From: Jatrophihabitans sp035642535 | GTDB taxonomy: Bacteria > Actinomycetota > Actinomycetes > Mycobacteriales > Jatrophihabitantaceae | Reading direction: 5' to 3' | Assembly (NCBI GenBank): GCA_035642535.1 | Contig: DASQSE010000024.1 | Coordinates: 1-64,000 of the forward strand | DNA: 64,000 nt | Shown here: positions 18,175 to 28,117 of the stretch, piece by piece | Numbering within the stretch: position 1 is the stretch's first letter | How the letters are laid out: each line of letters starts with the position of its first letter | The notes under the pieces: generated by a model | The model's database searches: none | What the model saw: the letters and a program-made list of their open reading frames with translations, nothing else | Told to the model about the DNA's origin: nothing | Translations under genes and position numbers: made by a program

Positions 18175-19517
18175 GCAAGCGGCGCGGGTTCGTCTTCCAA
18201 TCCAGCGAGATCTACGGCGGCAGCCGCTCGGCATGGGATTACGGCCCACTGGGCGTCGAGCTCAAGGAGAACGTGCGGCGCCAGTGGTGGAAGGCGATGG
18301 TCACCAGCCGCGACGACATCGTCGGCATCGACTCGGCGGTGATCCTCGCGCCGCAGGTGTGGGAGGCGTCCGGCCACGTCGGCACGTTCCACGACCCGCT
18401 GACCGAGTGCATGCACTGCCACAACCGGTTCCGCGCCGACCACCTCGAGGAGGAGTTCGAGGCGCGCAAGGGCCGCAAGCCGGAAGGGCTGGCGGAGGTG
18501 CCCTGCCCGAACTGCGGCACGCGCGGCCAGTGGACCGAACCGAAGCAGTTCAGCGGGATGCTGCGCACCTATCTCGGCCCGGTGGAGGACGATTCGGCGC
18601 TGCACTACCTGCGGCCGGAGACCGCGCAGGGCATCTTCGTCAACTTCCTCAACGTCCTGAACACCGCGCGGCGTAAGCCCCCGTTCGGCATCGCGCAGAC
18701 GGGCAAGAGCTTCCGCAACGAGATCACGCCCGGCAACTTCATCTTCCGCACCCGCGAGTTCGAGCAGATGGAGATGGAGTACTTCGTCCCGCCCGGCGAC
18801 GACGAGACGTGGTTCGACTACTGGATCGAGCAGCGCTGGAACTGGTACACCGACCTGGGCATCGACCCGGAGAACCTGCGCTACTTCGAGCACCCGAAGG
18901 AGAAGCTCTCGCACTACTCGAAGCGCACCATCGACATCGAGTATCGCTTCCGATTCGGCGGCAGCGAGTTCGCCGAGCTCGAAGGCGTCGCCAACCGCAC
19001 CGACTTCGACCTGACGACGCACAAGGAGCACTCGGGCGTCGACCTTTCCTATTTCGACGCCGAGACCGGGACCCGCTACGTCCCGTATGTCATCGAGCCG
19101 GCCGCCGGCCTGACTCGCGCGGTGCTCGCGTTCCTGCTCGACGCGTACAGCGAGGACGAAGCGCCGGACGCCGAAGGCAAGCTGCAGAAGCGCACCCTGC
19201 TGCGCCTGGACAAGCGGCTCGCGCCGGTCAAGGCCGCGGTGCTGCCGCTGTCCCGCAACCCGGAGCTCTCGCCGAAGGCCCGCGATCTCGCCGCCGCGCT
19301 GCGCAAGAACTGGAACGTCGACTTCGACGACGCGCAGGCGATCGGGCGCCGGTATCGACGTCAGGACGAGATCGGCACGCCGTTCTGCGTGACCGTCGAT
19401 TTCGACACGTTGGACGACAACGCGGTGACGATCCGCGAGCGCGACACGATGAAGCAGGAGCGCATCGCGATCGACCAGGTCGAGCGCTACTTGGGAGCGC
19501 AACTGCCCGGCTGCTGA
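18111..19517 (+). CDS. glyS: Glycyl-tRNA synthetase, class II homodimeric type
   Basis: 468 residues from GTG at 18111, preceded by GGAGAACGA. NLSKRRGFVFQSSEIYGG and SAWDYGPLGVELKENVRRQWW are the conserved N terminus. A CxxC...CxxC zinc insertion is visible (CMHCHNRF ... CPNCG), then motif 2 FRNEITPGNFIFRTREFEQMEMEYF and motif 3 GLTRAVLAFLLDAY, and an anticodon-binding domain ending near NAVTIRERDTMKQERI. It charges tRNA-Gly. It begins inside the preceding PAP2 gene and is followed 16 nt later by vapB. Confidence 0.97.
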   Translation: MPSDRHATSRAAARNDAVVNLSKRRGFVFQSSEIYGGSRSAWDYGPLGVELKENVRRQWWKAMVTSRDDIVGIDSAVILAPQVWEASGHVGTFHDPLTECMHCHNRFRADHLEEEFEARKGRKPEGLAEVPCPNCGTRGQWTEPKQFSGMLRTYLGPVEDDSALHYLRPETAQGIFVNFLNVLNTARRKPPFGIAQTGKSFRNEITPGNFIFRTREFEQMEMEYFVPPGDDETWFDYWIEQRWNWYTDLGIDPENLRYFEHPKEKLSHYSKRTIDIEYRFRFGGSEFAELEGVANRTDFDLTTHKEHSGVDLSYFDAETGTRYVPYVIEPAAGLTRAVLAFLLDAYSEDEAPDAEGKLQKRTLLRLDKRLAPVKAAVLPLSRNPELSPKARDLAAALRKNWNVDFDDAQAIGRRYRRQDEIGTPFCVTVDFDTLDDNAVTIRERDTMKQERIAIDQVERYLGAQLPGC

Positions 19518-19533
19518 GGTGTATCGTTGGTGT

Positions 19534-19779
19534 ATGACCCGCACCAACATCGACATCGACGACGAGCTGATTGCGGAAGTCATGCGTGATTACGGTCTGC
19601 GCACCAAGCGGGAAGCCGTCGACTTTGCGTTACGCCGAATCCGCCGACGGAAGCCGCTGAGCGTCCATGAGGCACTCGCCATGCGTGGGACCAACTTCAT
19701 GGACCCGGATCTTGACATCGACGCGATCAAAGCAACACGGACGTTTGACGAGCCGGAGCATGCAGAGCAATCCGCGTGA
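19534..19779 (+). CDS. vapB: VapB-type ribbon-helix-helix antitoxin
   Basis: 81 residues. MTRTNIDIDDELIAEVMRDYGLRTKREAVDFALRRI is the typical VapB_antitoxin (RHH) DNA-binding N terminus; the acidic C-terminal tail (MDPDLDIDAIKATRTFDEPEHAEQ) should wrap the toxin. A GTG five codons earlier (19519) is an alternative start; ATG was chosen because the RHH strand begins right after it. It overlaps vapC by 4 bp (GTGA). By analogy the VapBC complex represses its own promoter, but no separate promoter is obvious in the 16 nt after glyS. Confidence 0.9.
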   Translation: MTRTNIDIDDELIAEVMRDYGLRTKREAVDFALRRIRRRKPLSVHEALAMRGTNFMDPDLDIDAIKATRTFDEPEHAEQSA

Positions 19780-20168
19780 TCGCTGATACCTCGGTGTGGC
19801 TCGATTACTCGGCCGACCGGCCGACGTGGCAAGCCGACCGGCTCGCCACTGCCATTCGAGAGCGCAGGGCGATGATCGTCGATCCGGTGCGCCTCGAGGT
19901 GCTGGCCGGACTAAGCCCGGCGGCGTCGCCGAGTCGCGTCAACGCGATGTTCGACGTTTGCGAGGACGTGCTGCAGTTGCACCGCGTTGATGCCGATGAC
20001 GCGGCGGAGATCTATCGGGTGTGTCGCACCTTCGGCAACACCGTGCGCTCGTTGAATGACTGCCTCATTGCGGCTATCGCGATCCGCAACGACGTGCCCG
20101 TGCTCCATCGAGATCGCGACTACGCCGCGATGGCGCGGCATTTCCCGCTGCGGGTAGAGACCGAATGA
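19776..20168 (+). CDS. vapC: VapC-type PIN-domain ribonuclease toxin
   Basis: 130 residues from GTG. The PIN acidic residues are visible: D4 (MIADTSVWLDY), E41 (DPVRLEVLAGL), D95 (SLNDCLIAAIA) and D113/D115 (LHRDRDY), which coordinate Mg/Mn for RNA cleavage. VapC toxins typically cut tRNA or the sarcin-ricin loop; the target here is unknown. Start overlaps vapB and stop overlaps the dus start (ATGA), so antitoxin, toxin and a tRNA-modifying enzyme are chained by overlaps. Confidence 0.93.
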   Translation: MIADTSVWLDYSADRPTWQADRLATAIRERRAMIVDPVRLEVLAGLSPAASPSRVNAMFDVCEDVLQLHRVDADDAAEIYRVCRTFGNTVRSLNDCLIAAIAIRNDVPVLHRDRDYAAMARHFPLRVETE

Positions 20169-21298
20169 CCACCGCGCTTGCCGCCCCGCTGCGGCTATCC
20201 GAGTCGATCACGGTCGACCCGCCTGTCGTGCTCGCGCCGATGGCCGGGATCACCAACACCGCGTTCCGGCGGCTCTGCAAGGACTACGGCGGCGGGTTGT
20301 ACGTCAGCGAGATGATCACCTCCCGCGCGCTCGTGGAACGCAACGCCAAGACGATGCGGCTCATCCATTTCGCGCCCGACGAGACGCCGCGCTCGATCCA
20401 GCTGTACGGCGTCGACCCGGCCGTCGTCGGACAGGCCGCCCGGATGATCGTCGACGACGATCTCGCCGACCACATCGACCTCAACTTCGGCTGCCCCGTC
20501 CCGAAGGTCACGCGCAAGGGCGGGGGAGCGGCGCTGCCGTGGCGCATCGAACTGTTCGACGACATCGTCCGCGCCGCGGTGCGCGAGGCCCGCGGGCTGC
20601 CCGTGACCGTCAAGATGCGGCTCGGCATCGACGACGATCACCTCACCTATCGTGAGGCGGCGCTGCGGGCGGAGGACGCCGGCGTCAGGTGGGTCGCCCT
20701 GCACGCCCGGACCGCGGCCGACTTCTACAGCGGCACCGCGCGCTGGGCAGCGATCGCCGAACTGGCCGAGCTGCTCGACGTTCCGGTGCTCGGCAACGGC
20801 GACATCTGGGAGGCCGACGACGCGCTGCGCATGATGCGCGAGACGGGCTGCGCCGGCGTCGTCGTGGGACGTGGCTGCCTGGGCCGGCCATGGCTGTTCG
20901 CCGATCTGGAGGCCGCCTGTTGCGCGCGCCCGGAACGGATCCGTCCCGGTCTCGGCGAGGTCGGCCAGGCGATGCGCCGGCATGCGGAAATGCTCGCCGA
21001 GTGGCTGGGCGAGGAGCGCGGCGTGGTCGACTTCCGCAAACACGTCGCCTGGTACCTCAAGGGCTTCGCGGTCGGCGGCGGGCTGCGTCGCGCCATGGCG
21101 TGTGCATCCTCGCTGGCCGAGCTGGACGACCTGCTCGCAACCCTCGACGTCGACCAGCCGTTCCCGGTCGAGATTCTCGGGCAGCCCCGCGGACGCACGT
21201 CCGGCATGCGTGCCGTCGCGCTCCCCGAAGGTTGGCTGGGCAGCCGCCAATCACGCTCCGTGCCGGCCGGTGCCGAGCTCGGCGACAGCGGCGGCTGA
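20165..21298 (+). CDS. dusB: tRNA-dihydrouridine synthase
   Basis: 377 residues. FMN-binding TIM barrel with VVLAPMAGITNTAFRRLC at the start, catalytic Cys110 in HIDLNFGCPVPKVTRKGGGAAL, KMRLGIDDDH, LHARTAADFYSG and the phosphate-binding VLGNGDIWEADDALRMM and GVVVGRGCLGRPWLF. The C-terminal helical domain (RKHVAWYLKGFAVGG) contacts tRNA. It reduces uridine to dihydrouridine in tRNA D-loops using NADPH. The start overlaps vapC by 4 bp. Which paralogue (DusB or another) is assigned by analogy only. A long hairpin follows the stop. Confidence 0.95.
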   Translation: MTTALAAPLRLSESITVDPPVVLAPMAGITNTAFRRLCKDYGGGLYVSEMITSRALVERNAKTMRLIHFAPDETPRSIQLYGVDPAVVGQAARMIVDDDLADHIDLNFGCPVPKVTRKGGGAALPWRIELFDDIVRAAVREARGLPVTVKMRLGIDDDHLTYREAALRAEDAGVRWVALHARTAADFYSGTARWAAIAELAELLDVPVLGNGDIWEADDALRMMRETGCAGVVVGRGCLGRPWLFADLEAACCARPERIRPGLGEVGQAMRRHAEMLAEWLGEERGVVDFRKHVAWYLKGFAVGGGLRRAMACASSLAELDDLLATLDVDQPFPVEILGQPRGRTSGMRAVALPEGWLGSRQSRSVPAGAELGDSGG

Positions 21299-21319
21299 GA
21301 CATTCCGCCTCATCCGTCG

Positions 21320-21379
21320 TCTTCCCCTCCGGTGTGGGCAGGATCGGGGGGCGGATTGTGCCCACACCAGCGGGGAAGA
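21320..21379. terminator. Long imperfect hairpin between convergent genes
   Basis: Two 21-bp arms (21320-21340 and 21359-21379) pair with two mismatches around an 18-nt G-rich loop. The perfect inner part is GGTGTGGGCA with TGCCCACACC and the outer part TCTTCCCC with GGGGAAGA. It lies 22 bp after the dus stop and 13 bp before the stop of the converging acidic-protein gene, so it can act as a bidirectional terminator. No U-tract follows on the plus side, which is common in high-GC actinobacteria. Confidence 0.75.
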
Positions 21380-21392
21380 GCACGCACGGCCG

Positions 21393-21599
21393 CTACTCCG
21401 GCTGCGCGTCGTCCAAGTCTTCGAGCTCGCCTGACTCCGCGTCGATGTGCGGACCGGGGATCTCGCTCGTGCCGTCGACAACCGTGCCCGTATAGAGCCC
21501 GTCGTCCGGATCGAAATCCATCTGCGACTGATCCGCGAACGTGTGGTCAGGATCGTCGCGGTCCAGCCTTGGCTTGGCTACTGGCTTCTCAGTACCCAT
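21393..21599 (-). CDS. Small acidic protein of unknown function
   Basis: 68 residues, very rich in Asp/Glu (DRDDPDHTFADQSQMDFDPDDGLYTG, ESGELEDLDDAQPE) with no hydrophobic segment. The ATG is preceded by GGGGGGAAGG at a normal distance, and the frame fills the interval between the hairpin and the hemerythrin gene, which supports it being real. Probably disordered. I do not recognise a family. It lies 45 bp downstream of the hemerythrin gene on the same strand and may share its transcript. Confidence 0.65.
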   Translation of the reverse strand: MGTEKPVAKPRLDRDDPDHTFADQSQMDFDPDDGLYTGTVVDGTSEIPGPHIDAESGELEDLDDAQPE

Positions 21600-21644
21600 A
21601 CCAATGACCTTCCCCCCGGATGCAGGTCGCCTATCCGGCCGGCG

Positions 21645-22145
21645 TCAGCGCAGTACGGCGTCGACAGCCTTCTTGAGGGCGCTGGGCTGGACGGGCGAAT
21701 GCGGTGCACGCTCCCGTGCCGCGAGCATCTGCTGACCGATGCTGGCCAGTGCGGCACGGCCGAGGCCGGCGCGCACCTTCGGAAACCACTCACCTTCCTC
21801 TTCGTCGATGTGATGGCCGACGTTCTCGATCAGCACCGTCGCCTTCGCGTCGAAGCGCTCGTTCTCGGGCTTCATCACGGACAGTTCCATGCACAGCACG
21901 TCGGCGACGTGGTGCTCCTCGTACGACTCGAGGATGTCGTCTTCCACGCCGGGCAGCAGCTTGCGGACTTCCGGGTACATCACCTCGTTCTCGACGAAGG
22001 TATGCACCGTCAACAACTCGATGATCTTCGTAACGAGATCGCCCTTGCGCTTGGTCGCGTCTTCTCCGGCGGCTTGGAACTCGCGGAACAGCCGCTTTAT
22101 CTCCTTGTGATCGGCCTTCAACAGCGTGATTGCGTCAGTGGACAT
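21645..22145 (-). CDS. Hemerythrin HHE-domain protein
   Basis: 166 residues from ATG at 22145, with CCCGAGGAGGGCCCC just upstream; a longer frame would run into the divergent promoter region. Four-helix bundle iron-site residues are visible: H13 in LLKADHKEIKRLF, H48 with nearby E52/E54 in TVHTFVENEVMYP, H78/H79 in YEEHHVADV and H111/H112 in HHIDEEEGEWFP. HHE proteins bind a di-iron centre and sense or bind O2, NO or peroxide. The gene is divergent from ppdK, and the shared upstream region holds a palindrome. Residues after about 135 are a basic tail. Confidence 0.92.
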   Translation of the reverse strand: MSTDAITLLKADHKEIKRLFREFQAAGEDATKRKGDLVTKIIELLTVHTFVENEVMYPEVRKLLPGVEDDILESYEEHHVADVLCMELSVMKPENERFDAKATVLIENVGHHIDEEEGEWFPKVRAGLGRAALASIGQQMLAARERAPHSPVQPSALKKAVDAVLR

Positions 22146-22291
22146 GGGGCCCTCCTCGGGGGACGTCACGGATACCCGGGTCATACCCGGCCCGGCGAGT
22201 GACCTATTGCATAGGACCTTTCGATCTGACGGCGGAACGGCATGCGGGCCTAGGCTCAGGAAGGCAGTGTCAAGACGGACGGGAGGCCCCA
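22146..22291. promoter_or_regulatory. Divergent hemerythrin/ppdK promoter region with palindrome
   Basis: 146 bp between divergent starts. It contains a perfect interrupted palindrome CCTAT-TGC-ATAGG at 22203-22215, followed by GGACCTTTCGATCT, which loosely recalls the GGGAC-type half sites of DosR/DevR hypoxia boxes. Two direct copies of ATACCCGG lie at 22172-22179 and 22183-22190. The palindrome is seen directly; its use by a redox or hypoxia regulator is inferred from the iron protein on one side and PPi-linked metabolism on the other. Confidence 0.5.
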
Positions 22292-24970
<2,679 letters not shown>

Positions 24971-24976
<6 letters not shown>

Positions 24977-24988
24977 CGGCGGTCAGTC
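24971..24988. terminator. Short hairpin containing both convergent stop codons
   Basis: GACTGAC, loop GGCG, GTCAGTC: perfect 7-bp arms. The TGA of ppdK and the TGA of the converging dehydrogenase lie one in each arm. Likely a compact bidirectional terminator or an RNA-end protector; the symmetry of the two stop regions may be the simple reason the palindrome exists. Confidence 0.55.
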
Positions 24989-25834
24989 GCGCATCAACGC
25001 GGTGTAGACGGCGGCGAGGTCGTCCTCGCCGTGGCCGTTCGCGCTCGCCGCGTCGAAGTATCGGATGACGCCCTGTAGCAACTCCTCGCGGACGCCCGCG
25101 GTGCCGGCAGCTGCGGCGATCAGCGCGAGGTCCTTGCGCCCGCCGTCCAGCCCGAACGCGGTCGTGAAGTCACCGGCGAGCATCATCTTGCCCTTGAGCT
25201 GCGCGTACTGGCTGTCCGCCGGCCCGCCGCCGATCGCGTCGAGGAACTTCGCCGGGTCGACGTCCATCGCTGCCGCAAGCGCGAGCGATTGCGCGGTCGC
25301 CGCGGTGATCGACAGCACCCAGGCGTTGCAGGCGAGCTTGAGCGCACTCGCGTCGCCGACCCGATCGCCGGCGACCACCGAGCGGGTGCCGATCGCCTCC
25401 AGCACCGGCTTGGCGCGATCGATCAGCGTCGACTCGCCGGACACGAGCGGGACGAGGTTGCCCTGCTCCGCGGGCTGCTTGGTACCGAGCATCGGCGCGT
25501 CGAGCAGCGCGGCGTCGCCTGCCTGCTCCGCGATTTGCCGGATGCCCTGCACGCCGACGGTCGACGCCTGTAGCCACACCGCGTCCGGGCCGAGCGCCGC
25601 CACGACTTCGTCGGTGACGGCGAGCACGGCATCGACGTCGAACAGCATCGTGATGACGGCGTCCGCGTCCGAGACGGCCGCGCCGACCGAATCAGCGATC
25701 TCGATGCCGGCGTCGGCGAGCGGTTCGGCCTTCGCTCGCGTCCGGTTCCAGGCGGTCACGTCGAGGCCGGCCCGCTGCATCGAGCGGGCCATGCCGACGC
25801 CCATGATTCCCGTTCCGAGGACGGTTGTCCGCAT
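24983..25834 (-). CDS. NAD(P)-dependent beta-hydroxyacid dehydrogenase (HIBADH/GLYR family)
   Basis: 283 residues from ATG at 25834, AAGGAAACC upstream. The Rossmann start MRTTVLGTGIMGVGMARSM, the substrate segment LDAPMLGTKQPAEQGNLVPLVSG, and Lys166 in GDASALKLACNAW mark the 3-hydroxyisobutyrate / 6-phosphogluconate-like family; the C-terminal helices end KDLALIAAAAG. It probably oxidises a small 3-hydroxyacid or reduces an aldehyde acid such as succinic semialdehyde or glyoxylate. The second segment differs from the canonical DAPVSGG, so the exact substrate is open. Confidence 0.88.
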   Translation of the reverse strand: MRTTVLGTGIMGVGMARSMQRAGLDVTAWNRTRAKAEPLADAGIEIADSVGAAVSDADAVITMLFDVDAVLAVTDEVVAALGPDAVWLQASTVGVQGIRQIAEQAGDAALLDAPMLGTKQPAEQGNLVPLVSGESTLIDRAKPVLEAIGTRSVVAGDRVGDASALKLACNAWVLSITAATAQSLALAAAMDVDPAKFLDAIGGGPADSQYAQLKGKMMLAGDFTTAFGLDGGRKDLALIAAAAGTAGVREELLQGVIRYFDAASANGHGEDDLAAVYTALMRD

Positions 25835-25921
25835 TGCGCTTGGTTTCCTTCCGATCGGTCCCCACTGGCACTTACCGCGTGCGGCGGCACCGATAACCGG
25901 CCCACTCGGTACCGTCGGAGT

Positions 25922-26401
25922 GTGTTCCGCCGTAGACCCCGCTCCGATGCCAAGCAGACCCTCAGCTCGCGGCGGGCAGAGCCGGGCGGAACGACTTTCG
26001 TCACGCCGACGATCCCGCTCGTGCAGCAACTGCTCGACGAATTCGGGCTCCGGCACAGCATCGACGACGACGGCGACCTCACGGTCCAGTGGGAGAAGTG
26101 CCGCATCTACTTCTTCTTCTACGGCGAGCGTCAGGAAGTGCTGCAGGCGCGGATGTACCTGAACCGGCGCTTCGACGTCGAGATGCGCGCGACGCTGGCC
26201 ATGCTGCTCGACGAGTGGAATCGCACGAAGCTGTTCCCGAAGGCGTTCACGATCTTGCCGGACGACGGTATGGTCGGGATCTGCGCCGAGCAGTGCCACG
26301 ACTTCGAGGCCGGCGCGACGCGGGCGCAGCTGAAGTATGCGGTCGGGGTCTGGATCGACACCCTGCTGCGCTTCTCCGACTGGCTCGACGACCAACTGTA
26401 G
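25922..26401 (+). CDS. YbjN-domain protein
   Basis: 159 residues from GTG. After a basic, probably disordered 30-residue start, the domain shows LVQQLLDEFGLRHSIDDDGDLTVQWEKCRIYFFFYGERQEVLQARMYLNRRF and LLDEWNRTKLFPKAFTIL, ending with an amphipathic helix VGVWIDTLLRFSDWLDDQL. This is the YbjN / type III secretion chaperone-like fold common in actinobacteria, probably a small protein-binding adaptor. It lies 7 bp before dgt, so it is likely co-transcribed. The start is uncertain because the region upstream lacks a well-placed ribosome binding site. Confidence 0.75.
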   Translation: MFRRRPRSDAKQTLSSRRAEPGGTTFVTPTIPLVQQLLDEFGLRHSIDDDGDLTVQWEKCRIYFFFYGERQEVLQARMYLNRRFDVEMRATLAMLLDEWNRTKLFPKAFTILPDDGMVGICAEQCHDFEAGATRAQLKYAVGVWIDTLLRFSDWLDDQL

Positions 26402-26407
26402 GAATCG

Positions 26408-27673
26408 GTGAGCGCTTACGGGAGCGCCGACCACGAGCGGTGGGTGGCCGAGTCGGCGAAGCGCGCCGGTGCGCAGACGCAGGCGGCAGAACGCAGCGAC
26501 TTCGCGCGCGACCGGGCCCGCGTCCTGCACTCGTACGCCTTCCGCCGCCTGGCGGACAAGACGCAGGTCGCCGTCCCGGGCAAGGACGACTTCCCGCGGA
26601 CCCGGCTGACCCACTCGCTCGAGGTGGCGCAGATCGGCCGGGAGATCGCGGGCGCGCTCGGCTGCGACCCGGACATCGTCGACACGGCCGGTCTTGCGCA
26701 TGACATCGGGCACCCGCCGTTCGGGCACAACGGCGAGGCCGCGCTCGATCTGGCGGCGGCGCCGAGCGGGGGATTCGAGGGCAATGCGCAGACCTTGCGC
26801 GTCCTGACCCGGCTCGAGGCGAAGGTGCTGCGTCCCTCCGGCGCGCCGGGTGGGCTGAATCTCACCCGAGCGGTGCTCGACGCGACCTGCAAGTATCCGT
26901 GGCCGCGGCGCGCCGGTACGCCGAAGTTCGGCTACTACGCCGCTGACCAGGAGGCCTTCGAGTGGCTGCGCGGCATTGCCGCGGAAGGCGCGCGCTGCCT
27001 CGAGGCGCAGGTGATGGACTGGGCCGATGACGTCGCGTACTCGGTGCACGATGTCGAGGACGGCGTGCACAGCGGTCTGGTCCGGCTGGAGCGGGTATCC
27101 GACGACGAGCGCGCTGCGCTGTGCAAGATCGCGGCGGAGATGTACTCACCGCGATCTCCCGCGGAACTCGCACCCGTCCTGGACGAGCTGCTGGCGCTGC
27201 CGCCGTTGCGGGATCTGGCCGGTTACGACCGGTCGTATGCGGCGCAGGCGGCAGCGAAGTGGGCGACGAGCGAGCTGACCGGCCGGTTTGCCGGAGCCGC
27301 GATCGAGGCCACCCGGGCGGTGCACGGGTCCGGGCCGCTGACCCGCTACGCCGCCGATCTGGTCGTGCCGGCCGAGGTCGCCGCCGAATGCGCGCTGCTC
27401 AAAGCGATTGCGGTGCTCTTCGTCATGCGGCGGCCAGGTGTCGCCGAGCGGCAGGAAGGGCAGCGCCGGCTGCTCGCCGAACTGATCGACGCCGTGCAGG
27501 ACGGCGCGCCGGAGACGCTCGACCGCGATTTGCGCCCCGCGTGGCACGCGTGCGGCGATGACGCCGACCGGCTGCGTGTGGTGATCGACCAGGTGGCGCA
27601 GCTGACCGATACGTCCGCCGAGGCACGTCACAGAAGTCTCATTCGTCCCACTGGCCCCAGCCAGCACATCTGA
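26408..27673 (+). CDS. dgt: Deoxyguanosinetriphosphate triphosphohydrolase-like protein
   Basis: 421 residues from GTG. HD-fold metal site: H69 in RTRLTHSLEVAQIGREIAG, H98-D99 in TAGLAHDIGHPPFGHNGE and a later Asp in MDWADDVAYSVHDVEDG. HSYAFRRLADKTQV precedes the first His as in dNTPases. It hydrolyses dNTP to deoxynucleoside and triphosphate. The dgt-dnaG neighbourhood is conserved in mycobacteria and relatives. Length normal. Confidence 0.95.
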   Translation: MSAYGSADHERWVAESAKRAGAQTQAAERSDFARDRARVLHSYAFRRLADKTQVAVPGKDDFPRTRLTHSLEVAQIGREIAGALGCDPDIVDTAGLAHDIGHPPFGHNGEAALDLAAAPSGGFEGNAQTLRVLTRLEAKVLRPSGAPGGLNLTRAVLDATCKYPWPRRAGTPKFGYYAADQEAFEWLRGIAAEGARCLEAQVMDWADDVAYSVHDVEDGVHSGLVRLERVSDDERAALCKIAAEMYSPRSPAELAPVLDELLALPPLRDLAGYDRSYAAQAAAKWATSELTGRFAGAAIEATRAVHGSGPLTRYAADLVVPAEVAAECALLKAIAVLFVMRRPGVAERQEGQRRLLAELIDAVQDGAPETLDRDLRPAWHACGDDADRLRVVIDQVAQLTDTSAEARHRSLIRPTGPSQHI

Positions 27674-27775
27674 CCTTCGGCGTCGGGACGTTCCAGGTCG
27701 AGCCGACGCGGGTACGCACCTAAGTGGAGGGGGCATTCGACCGTCGCGGTGTGTGAGACGCCGCAAGGAGGAACG

Positions 27776-28069
27776 ATGAGCTACCCCAGCGCACCACAGG
27801 TCACGACCCCCGCCCAGGGCGCCGGCACCCGGACCAACAACGGCATGGCGATCGCCGGCCTGGTCTGCGGGCTCGTCGGCCTTCTCGTGGCCGCGATCGT
27901 CCTCGGCCCGCTCGCGATCATCTTCGGCGGCATCGGGCTCTCGCGCGCCAACCACGGCGCCAGCCATCGGACCATGTCGATATGGGCCATCGCGCTCGGC
28001 ATCGTCGACATCATCCTCTGGGTCGTGCTGCTGGTCGCGGTGAGCAAGAACGGCGGGTTCGTCATCTGA
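27776..28069 (+). CDS. Small DUF4190-type membrane protein
   Basis: 97 residues from ATG at 27776, which has the strong site AAGGAGGAACG; an upstream GTG extension is not needed. A polar, Pro/Thr-rich 25-residue start leads to NGMAIAGLVCGLVGLLVAAIVLGPLAIIFGGIGLSRANHG and a second helix MSIWAIALGIVDIILWVVLLVAV. The two-helix NGxAIAxLVxGLxG...GxxAIxxGxxGLxRA pattern is DUF4190. Function unknown. It stands 103 bp after dgt with its own probable promoter and 48 bp before dnaG. Confidence 0.85.
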   Translation: MSYPSAPQVTTPAQGAGTRTNNGMAIAGLVCGLVGLLVAAIVLGPLAIIFGGIGLSRANHGASHRTMSIWAIALGIVDIILWVVLLVAVSKNGGFVI

Positions 28070-28117
28070 CCGCGCGGTCCGCGGCGCGCTGACGCGACGG
28101 GACATACACTCGGGCGC

